Assembly: GCA_937928015.1 (NCBI GenBank)
Contig: CALFXA010000238.1
Location: forward strand, 1 to 64,000
DNA from: an uncultured Anaerolineales bacterium
Lineage (GTDB): Bacteria > Chloroflexota > Anaerolineae > Anaerolineales > Villigracilaceae
DNA: 64,000 nucleotides
Reading direction: 5' to 3'
Each line of letters starts with the position of its first letter. The stretch's first letter is position 1. Of this stretch, positions 58,771-64,000 are shown piece after piece. The notes below the pieces were generated by a model, which saw only the letters and a list, made by a program, of their open reading frames with translations, searched no databases and was not told the origin of the DNA. The position numbers were made by a program, and so were the translations under genes.

Positions 58771-59631
58771 ATGTCAGATACAAAACCGAATTCATGTATG
58801 CAAAGCGCCATCGGGGCGATTACCGTGGTCTCCGCCATTGTAGCTTGTATTGCCGCAGTCATGGTGGTTCCAGAATTTCGAAAGTGGGTCGGTTTGGACG
58901 AGTCCGCTCCTGCGGCACCTGCCGTGGAACCGACCTCGCGCCCGGTAACGAATGATTCGCTCGCCAGCGAAGCGGCTTTTGCCACCTCAACAGTCCGACC
59001 CACCGAAGCTTCCACAAAACCGTTCAACTTCCCGACCGCGTCTGCCCCGACACCGGTGCCTGACGAGGACTTGATATTTGCGGATAACTTCGACGGTGGG
59101 ATTAATACCTATTGGCAGACTGTTGGAGACTGGATGTCAGTGAATGGACAGCCCGTTCTCGCCCAGGGAACACAGACTACGAACTATGCGAGTCCATTCG
59201 TGTGGGGCAGAGGCGGTCTGATTCTGACGGGGGTCTCGGAATTTGATAACTATGCCGTCGAATTCGACTTGTATTATGATGGATTCGCCTCCATGCTGTT
59301 TTCTTATGAAGATGAGAATAACTATAAGGCTTGGAAAATCGTAAACAATGGCGATGATTTTTTCATTGACCCGGGCTGCCAGTTGGTTTTTGTTACTCAA
59401 GGCAATACGACCATCATCCCCCAAAGTAATGTTCCGTTGTATTTCAATTTCGTTGGTCCTAATCGTGCCCGTGTTGAGATTCGTGGAAGGTCATTGGCTC
59501 TGTATCTAAACGGGACTCAGGTCTACAACTTTATCGGATTACCAGATGTAATGACCGGACCGATCGGTTTTGTGGGAACCGCAGGAAGGCCTGCTCTGGA
59601 TAATGTCAGTTTGTACCAGCTATCTCAATAG
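58771..59631 (+). CDS. membrane-anchored concanavalin/LamG-like domain protein
   Basis: The 286-residue protein has an N-terminal membrane anchor (10-35), a Thr/Pro/Ala-rich linker (45-95) and a beta-sandwich of the DUF1080/LamG type from FADNFDGGINTYWQTVGDW to ALDNVSLYQL. Such domains bind glycans or occur in sugar hydrolases; no catalytic residues can be named. It lies after a terminator and is on the normal composition of the chromosome, so it is probably outside the cassette array. Confidence 0.7.
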   Translation: MSDTKPNSCMQSAIGAITVVSAIVACIAAVMVVPEFRKWVGLDESAPAAPAVEPTSRPVTNDSLASEAAFATSTVRPTEASTKPFNFPTASAPTPVPDEDLIFADNFDGGINTYWQTVGDWMSVNGQPVLAQGTQTTNYASPFVWGRGGLILTGVSEFDNYAVEFDLYYDGFASMLFSYEDENNYKAWKIVNNGDDFFIDPGCQLVFVTQGNTTIIPQSNVPLYFNFVGPNRARVEIRGRSLALYLNGTQVYNFIGLPDVMTGPIGFVGTAGRPALDNVSLYQLSQ

Positions 59632-59710
59632 CTGTGAGAATCAAAAATGGATAACTTTAAGGCTGAAACATTCGTTATCTCTATGAAAATACTATTTCGA
59701 GAGGTGTGAC

Positions 59711-60232
59711 ATGGATGAGACTTTTAGAACCGCGCTTGCCCAGCAGTTCGGGGCCACCATTGACATGCTTGAAAACGCCCTGCAGGCCTGCCCCGACTCA
59801 TTGTGGCAGGTCCGCCTGTGGGAGGATTCGTACCAGCCCAGGGCTTCAGAGTTTTGGTATATCGTTTATCACACCCTGTTTTGGCTTGATCTGTACCTGT
59901 CTGGCTCCACCGAAGGTTTCCTGCCTCCCGCTCCATTCACGCTCGACGAGTTGGATCCGGCGGGCATCCTCCCAGAACGGTCATTCGAAAAGGAGGAATT
60001 ACAGTCCTATCTGGAGCATACGCGCAGGAAATGCCAGGCGACCATCGAGGCCCTGACCGATGAAAAAGCCCGCCAACTTTGCACCTTCCCCTGGGGAGAG
60101 ATCACGTTTGCGGCCCTGCTTCTGGACAATATGCGGCATGTCCAGGAACATGTTGCGCAGTTGAACCTGATCCTCGGTCAGAAGGTCAACTGGTCTCCAC
60201 GGTGGGTGACCAATGCCAGGAAGGGCGCATGA
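59711..60232 (+). CDS. DinB-superfamily protein
   Basis: The 173-residue four-helix protein has histidines in IVYHTLFWLDLYL and NMRHVQEHVAQLNLILG, the metal triad of the DinB/YfiT-like fold (thiol S-transferase-like enzymes). The substrate is unknown. GAGG precedes the start. It is a single gene. Confidence 0.85.
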   Translation: MDETFRTALAQQFGATIDMLENALQACPDSLWQVRLWEDSYQPRASEFWYIVYHTLFWLDLYLSGSTEGFLPPAPFTLDELDPAGILPERSFEKEELQSYLEHTRRKCQATIEALTDEKARQLCTFPWGEITFAALLLDNMRHVQEHVAQLNLILGQKVNWSPRWVTNARKGA

Positions 60233-60468
60233 ATGAATCGGCAATCAGGGATGCCCTCGCGGTGTCCCTGCTTTGAGGGAGGTTGGATGCATAATTTTTT
60301 GGTTCTCCATCGGCTTTGGATAACCGTGAACGTCAATGAGATTTGTACAATTTTCAGAATCTTTTCGCCCTTTTGCTATTATTATTCGGGTAGTGCTGTC
60401 ACGACTGCATATCGCAGCTAGCCAATAGCTTGTCCATAATCTAAGAAACACCACTGTGGAGAAAATGC

Positions 60469-61617
60469 ATGATTCAATCAAACATGAAAAATGTTATTTC
60501 TGTTAGCATCTTGTCAGTCGTTGGGGCGCTGTTTGTTTTCAAATACAGTTCCCGATTTATTCCCAATACATTTGCCGTGCTGTTGATCGTCGCTGTATAT
60601 ATTATTGGATACCAAGTCTTATCTGTTTTCTTGAACCGCCTTGACGTCAATAAACATGCCTGGCTCAATAATCAGCGCCTTTTGCTTGCAACACTCGGGC
60701 TGTTGATTATTGGATCATTTGTCGTCGTAACAATTGCACCGGATACCAGCCGTGTCACCCGTTATTCCGCGATAGTCGAATGGATCGGACGCTGGCAGGC
60801 AGGCCAATTTCCGTGGGGCGGACAGACCCAATTCGCCCCGTCGGGACTGCCGTTTCTCTTCATGTTGGCCTTGCCTTTCTACTATTTGGGAAATATAGGC
60901 TATATGGAAGTAGTTGGGATCATTCTATTCGGCGTGATCTTGCTCAAGTTTTACACCCAGAACCGTGCAAAATGGTTGGCCCTTCTTTTATTGGTATTGT
61001 TGCCAACCTTCTACTATGAAATCCTTGTTCGTAGCGAATTATTCTTCAATATGGTGTTGATTATCCTTATCATCGTCCTGACTGAAAAATATCTTGACCC
61101 ACAAAAGCCGAATCATTGGTTCTTCATTCTTGGAGCCTTTCTGGGCCTCGGCCTTTCTACCCGAAGCATTGTGGGGTTGATCTACGCAGGTTATTACGTG
61201 TATAAATTTCGTCGTCATATTTGGCAGGGTATTCTATTTTCGGGATTCTCATTTCTGGTCTTTGGACTCACCCTGCTCCCATTTGTAGTTGAAAATGCAT
61301 CAGTCTTCTTGAACGAGGGGCCTTTCTCGGTGCAAATGGGGTATTTGCCGACGGGCATCGCGGTGGCCTTTGTTTTAATATCCATGACGGCCGGCTGGCT
61401 GGCATTCAATATGGATGATGTATTCTTTTACGAAGGTTTGCTGCTCTTTTTTATCGTCGTGATAGCCCTGCTACCAGGGGCGGCTCAATCAGGTTTGTAT
61501 GAAACGATTATCAAGGATGGGTTCGATATAACGTATTTCATCTTTTGCGTACCGTTCCTACTTCTGTCTGCTGGCGGCCAGCAGAGCGTTCGCGCTTTGA
61601 ATACGGCAAATCAATAA
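60469..61617 (+). CDS. polytopic membrane protein, GT-C-like
   Basis: The 382-residue protein has about ten membrane helices. The segment TSRVTRYSAIVEWIGRWQAGQFPWGG after the third helix resembles the first periplasmic loop of mannosyltransferase-like GT-C proteins, but no Asp pair is clear. GGAG precedes ATG 60469. The last residues (LLLSAGGQQSVRALNTANQ) run up to a decayed dnaK fragment. Function is unknown. Confidence 0.55.
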   Translation: MIQSNMKNVISVSILSVVGALFVFKYSSRFIPNTFAVLLIVAVYIIGYQVLSVFLNRLDVNKHAWLNNQRLLLATLGLLIIGSFVVVTIAPDTSRVTRYSAIVEWIGRWQAGQFPWGGQTQFAPSGLPFLFMLALPFYYLGNIGYMEVVGIILFGVILLKFYTQNRAKWLALLLLVLLPTFYYEILVRSELFFNMVLIILIIVLTEKYLDPQKPNHWFFILGAFLGLGLSTRSIVGLIYAGYYVYKFRRHIWQGILFSGFSFLVFGLTLLPFVVENASVFLNEGPFSVQMGYLPTGIAVAFVLISMTAGWLAFNMDDVFFYEGLLLFFIVVIALLPGAAQSGLYETIIKDGFDITYFIFCVPFLLLSAGGQQSVRALNTANQ

Positions 61618-61724
61618 AGGCTCCGTATTTGAATGAGTTCGGCGCGTTACACAAACAAGGAGACTGGATTTCGTGCGTCGGATGAGAGTCGAAAACGTAT
61701 CCATTGAATAAGGCTTGAAATAAC

Positions 61725-61762
61725 AAAACGGACGACCTGGAAAGGTCGTCCGTTTTGTTTTC
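61725..61762. terminator. terminator identical in stem to the dnaK terminator
   Basis: AAAACGGACGACCT / AGGTCGTCCGTTTT with loop GGAA and GTTTTCT after it. The same 14-bp arms occur at 63723-63754 (loop GTAC) after dnaK. Confidence 0.85.
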
Positions 61763-61802
61763 TGCTCTTTTACTTTGCCGTGAATTGTCCGCGGTATTTC
61801 TC
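61757..61802 (-). pseudogene. remnant of a dnaK 3' end
   Basis: On the minus strand ACGGCAAAGTAAAAGAGCAG matches the real dnaK end ACGGCGAAGTGAAGGAGTAG with four differences. The flanking AAAACAAAACGGACGACCT is identical. The stop TAG has become CAG. Only about 25-30 bases of coding homology can be followed before similarity fades. Confidence 0.65.
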
Positions 61803-62080
61803 GTCTCTGCTCCTGTTGATTGGCTGTATCCCTCCACGGCACGGCCCCCAGGCCAACTTTTTTGTAAGTTGACTTGCCGCTCGTTTTTCTGCATACTATA
61901 AACAATCTGGGGGCGTGCCCCAGGGAAAACCCATTGAAAGGGAGTGAAACCAATGGTCCCAATGCATTTCCAATCGATCGAGCCGAGAGAAAAATCAGAG
62001 GGGTGGAGGAAGATCAGTTCCGTATAGACCTGTCGGGTCTATTGGAAGAACTTCACATTTGATGTGCGCGCCTGGATTCA
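61803..62080. other. intergenic stretch without a supported gene
   Basis: Short open frames exist (for example 61874-62062 plus) but show no family features. A GGGAG site precedes ATG 61953, which opens only 24 codons. The frame 61874-62062 ends in TGA exactly in phase with the open repeat frame that follows, so a decayed coding region is possible. Confidence 0.4.
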
Positions 62081-62089
62081 AACAAAAAA

Positions 62090-62290
62090 CTTGTTTTATT
62101 CGATAGGAGGAACCTGATATTCGACGCAAAGAGCCACTCACTCGATAGGAAGAATCTTCTATTCGATAATAGGAACTTGTTACTCGATATGAAGAATCTG
62201 TTATTCGATATTAAGAGCCTATTACTCGATGGGAAGAACCTGTTGTTCGATGATAAGAACCTGTTTCTCGATAGAAAGAGCTTTGTGTAA
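62090..62290. repeat. nine-unit 21-bp tandem repeat array
   Basis: The box YTCGAY recurs at exact 21-bp steps: CGAT or CGAC at 62101, 62122, 62143, 62164, 62185, 62206, 62227, 62248 and 62269. The consensus unit is about NTTAYTCGATNNNAAGAACCT. On the plus strand one frame stays open (62063-62290) and would encode heptads of the form NLLFDxK but has no start codon; the minus strand also stays open (62053-62298, TTG start). Coding or protein-binding roles cannot be separated by eye. Confidence 0.85.
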
Positions 62291-62369
62291 ACCGACAAGT
62301 TCTTGTGTAAGAGCGTTCCTGCCGCGGGCGGAAGCGCTTAAGAACCAAAGCCAATAAGGAGAAAAAAAC

Positions 62370-62729
62370 ATGGCTCGCCAAAAGAAACTGTCCCCCTTCC
62401 TCGAAGGCGCCCAGCAGCGCCTGACCGCCCTCTCCAGCATCGACCCCGCCCTGGACCTGGGCAACGGCCTGACCCTGGCCGCGTACCGTGCGGAAGTCAC
62501 GTCCGCGCAGGCCAAACAGGACGCGTATAACGCCCTGCTCTCGCAGGTGGACCAGGCCTACAATGAATTCCAGGCCGCTGAAAAAGCCATCCGCGACTTG
62601 AGCGAACGCATGCTGGCGGGCGTCGCGTCCAAGTACGGCAAGGACAGCAGCGAATACGAAATGGCGGGCGGAAAGCGCAAGAGCGAACGCAAGCGACCTA
62701 CCCGCAAGATGCCGCCTACGATATCCTAA
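62370..62729 (+). CDS. small helical protein of unknown function
   Basis: The 119-residue protein is predicted all-helical: LSPFLEGAQQRLTALSSI, then a long amphipathic part (YRAEVTSAQAKQDAYNALLS, AYNEFQAAEKAIRDLSERML), and a basic tail KRKSERKRPTRKM that could bind nucleic acid. AAGGAG eight bases before ATG 62370 is strong. Composition is like the chromosome. A GC-rich stem and the 21-bp repeat array form its upstream region. I do not recognise the family. Confidence 0.75.
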   Translation: MARQKKLSPFLEGAQQRLTALSSIDPALDLGNGLTLAAYRAEVTSAQAKQDAYNALLSQVDQAYNEFQAAEKAIRDLSERMLAGVASKYGKDSSEYEMAGGKRKSERKRPTRKMPPTIS

Positions 62730-62738
62730 GAATGGGAT

Positions 62739-62771
62739 GGAACAGGGATGTCCGCGCAGCATCCCTGTTCC
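62739..62771 (+). terminator. stem-loop after the helical-protein gene
   Basis: GGAACAGGGATG / CATCCCTGTTCC with a nine-base loop. No T run follows, so termination strength is uncertain. Confidence 0.65.
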
Positions 62772-62780
62772 CGACGAATT

Positions 62781-62857
62781 TGGATGTATAATTTTTGTGA
62801 AGGATAAAGGGTGTTATGCAGCGTGTTATATAACACCATAGTTGGGCAGTTGAAGTA
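62781..62857 (+). repeat. element R2: promoter-like box plus GTTGGGC core
   Basis: Near copy of R1: GGATGTATAATTTTTGTG, GATAAAGGGTGTTATGC, the pair GTGTTAT/ATAACAC and CCATAGTTGGGCAGTTG. It contains a perfect TATAAT and the core GTTGGGC, 35 bases before the ribosome site of the TIR-like gene. Confidence 0.75.
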
Positions 62858-62891
62858 ATGATAATTTCGTACACAAAACAGGAGGATTTCT

Positions 62892-63662
62892 ATGACAACC
62901 AAAACTTGTTTCGTGGTCATGGCAATTGGTGACCAAACTATTGGAAGTCAGACTGTGTCATTTGCCGAACTTCGGGGGAAGTATGATAGCCTTATTAAAG
63001 AGGCTATCCTAAAGGCAAGACCGTCGCTTGAAGTTGTACGAGCTGATGAAGTCTCTATCCCAGGTTCTATTACAACGGATATAGTCTCTCGTTTGATGCA
63101 TTCAGATTATGTAATAGCTGATGTAACTTACCCAAATCCAAACGTGTTTTATGAGCTAGGCTTGCGACACGCCTCAAGGAATGGCACAATAATTATTCGT
63201 GACAAGGCAGGTCCACGAGTACCTTTTGATATTTCACATCTCCGTTATGTTGAGTATGAGAATACAACAATGGGTCTTAAGGAGTTGGCTTCTCAACTTT
63301 CTTTCTACTTTGAACATTTTGAAAAGAATCCAGAAAAACCCGATAATCACTTTCAAGAATTCGCTAAATTGACTGGATATACCTATCCAAATTATGGCAA
63401 ACAAGAGGAACCAACTCTCGAAATGCAGTTTGTTACCAATCTTTTAGAGTCACCCGAAGTGCTTTCAACGTTGCTTAACGGAGAAGAACTTGATCAAACG
63501 GCAATGACTCGGATCATTCTTCAAAATCCAAAACTCGCCCAGCCATTACTTCAAGCAATGGCAAAGTCGGGAGAGCTTTCCTTCACCCCAAAACAATCCA
63601 TTGCTTCCAAGATATCTGACACTCCTAAACAAACTACAAAAAAGCCTCGACGTCGAAAGTAA
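62892..63662 (+). CDS. TIR/nucleoside-deoxyribosyltransferase-like protein
   Basis: The 256-residue protein has an N-terminal flavodoxin-like domain of the deoxyribosyltransferase/TIR-like group: CFVVMAIG (6-13), YDSLIKEAIL (31-40), VVRADEVSIPGSI, SDYVIADVTYPNPNVFYELG with the candidate catalytic Glu 88, and LRHASRNGTIIIRD. A helical middle and a basic tail ending KKPRRRK follow. Such proteins are often found in defence islands and may act on NAD+ or nucleotides; the function is not proven. GGAGG nine bases before ATG 62892 sets the start. AT-rich, lies right after R2 and ahead of an attC fragment, as a gene cassette would. Confidence 0.75.
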   Translation: MTTKTCFVVMAIGDQTIGSQTVSFAELRGKYDSLIKEAILKARPSLEVVRADEVSIPGSITTDIVSRLMHSDYVIADVTYPNPNVFYELGLRHASRNGTIIIRDKAGPRVPFDISHLRYVEYENTTMGLKELASQLSFYFEHFEKNPEKPDNHFQEFAKLTGYTYPNYGKQEEPTLEMQFVTNLLESPEVLSTLLNGEELDQTAMTRIILQNPKLAQPLLQAMAKSGELSFTPKQSIASKISDTPKQTTKKPRRRK

Positions 63663-63695
63663 GGTAAGGTTTACTTATGAGTAACGGGAAAAATC

Positions 63696-63713
63696 CTACA
63701 TAGCGTGCACCTG
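63696..63713 (+). other. fragment resembling the left end of attC-like site B
   Basis: CCTACATAGCGTGCACCTG compares with CCTAACAAAGCGTGCACTTG of site B. It is 34 bases after the TIR-like gene stop and is cut off by the dnaK terminator region. Confidence 0.5.
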
Positions 63714-63720
63714 CTTAAAT

Positions 63721-63754
63721 CAAAAACGGACGACCTGTACAGGTCGTCCGTTTT
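63721..63754 (-). terminator. dnaK terminator
   Basis: AAAACGGACGACCT / AGGTCGTCCGTTTT with loop GTAC is followed on the minus strand by TTGATTT. It lies five bases after the dnaK stop. Confidence 0.9.
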
Positions 63755-63759
63755 GTTTT

Positions 63760-64000
63760 CTACTCCTTCACTTCGCCGTCGATCACGTCACCTTGCGGGC
63801 CGCTCGCGGCGGGGCCGCTGGGGCCTTGCCCATTGGGTTGGGGCTGGCCCTGGGCGTAGAGCTGCTGGCTCAGGGCGTGGAAGGCCTGTTCCACTTCCTG
63901 GCTGGCCTTCTGGATGCGGGTCAGGTCGTCACTTTGGGCGGCAGACTTTAGGTCGTTGATCTTGGCCTCGATCGCGCCGCGTTCGGCGGAGGGGACCTTG
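63760..64000 (-). CDS. dnaK: chaperone DnaK, C-terminal part (cut by window end)
   Basis: The last 79 codons are visible on the minus strand: VPSAERGAIEAKINDLKSAA, DDLTRIQKASQEVEQAFHAL, SQQLYAQGQPQPN, a Gly/Pro/Ser-rich linker and the end DVIDGEVKE with stop TAG (63760-63762). The helical lid, the AQG-rich linker and the acidic DVIDGE tail that recruits co-chaperones are typical of DnaK/Hsp70. The ATPase domain lies outside the window. Confidence 0.92.
   Translation of the reverse strand, partial: KVPSAERGAIEAKINDLKSAAQSDDLTRIQKASQEVEQAFHALSQQLYAQGQPQPNGQGPSGPAASGPQGDVIDGEVKE

Noticed and set aside
60285..60315. Third copy of the R1/R2 element
   Set aside because: Only GGATGCATAATTTTTT is shared; the GGGTGTTAT block and GTTGGGC core are missing.
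62090..62290. CRISPR array
   Set aside because: Units are contiguous 21-bp tandem repeats without unique spacers, and no cas genes are present.

Overview
The window reads as chromosome of a GC-rich, non-photosynthetic bacterium of the phylum Chloroflexota, most likely class Anaerolineae. This is inferred from a riboflavin ABC transporter of the type known from Chloroflexus under an FMN riboswitch, a Rieske/cytochrome b6/subunit IV complex fused to cytochrome c, lipoprotein-type solute receptors, repeated DinB/DUF4386/DUF2277-type genes and several families of short interspersed palindromes. No rRNA, tRNA, CRISPR, transposase or integrase gene was found.

Layout. 0-15 kb, almost all on the minus strand: a DsbA-like protein (cut by the window edge), a polytopic glycosyltransferase-like protein, a riboflavin ABC transporter with FMN riboswitch, a ferredoxin, valS with a T-box leader, a B12 transporter (btuFCD) with cobalamin riboswitch, and two tandem SDR/DUF2867 proteins. 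15-24 kb: a ComEC-like protein with a degraded metallo-beta-lactamase domain, an alpha-amylase-family gene and a TetR regulator sharing one operator motif, a flavoprotein, an S51 peptidase and a diguanylate cyclase. 24-29.5 kb: an envelope redox-repair block (CcdA, Met/His-repeat thioredoxin lipoprotein, two-component system, second thioredoxin lipoprotein, MsrPQ). 29.6-40.7 kb: DegV, YebC, RuvC, RuvA, a large membrane protein, a zinc-type ArsR/CDF pair, isocitrate dehydrogenase, and a group of small membrane and regulatory genes. 40.7-47 kb: the respiratory core, with Rieske/cyt b/subunit IV-diheme c divergent from sdhCDAB. 47-56.2 kb: HD hydrolase, MFS transporter, Mre11-like phosphoesterase, C39-like/TPR protein, an ApbE/ferric-reductase-like cluster, and an ECF sigma/anti-sigma pair.

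56.2-64 kb is accessory DNA. Here AT-richer orphan genes alternate with sites that look like integron attC sites (GCCCAAC...GTTGGGC, and a degenerate GCCTAAC site). Two near-identical promoter-plus-GTTGGGC elements at 56.25 and 62.78 kb each precede cassette-like genes, one encoding a TIR/deoxyribosyltransferase-like protein. A perfect-period 21-bp repeat array lies at 62.1-62.3 kb. A decayed copy of the dnaK 3' end with its terminator at 61.73-61.8 kb mirrors the real dnaK 3' end at 63.72 kb, bracketing a roughly 2-kb segment. This segment and the cassette array are the best candidates for an undescribed system.

Functionally the window combines vitamin uptake under three RNA switches, aerobic-type respiration (succinate dehydrogenase, bc-type complex, isocitrate dehydrogenase), extracytoplasmic thiol and methionine repair, and a mobile-cassette region without its own recombinase.
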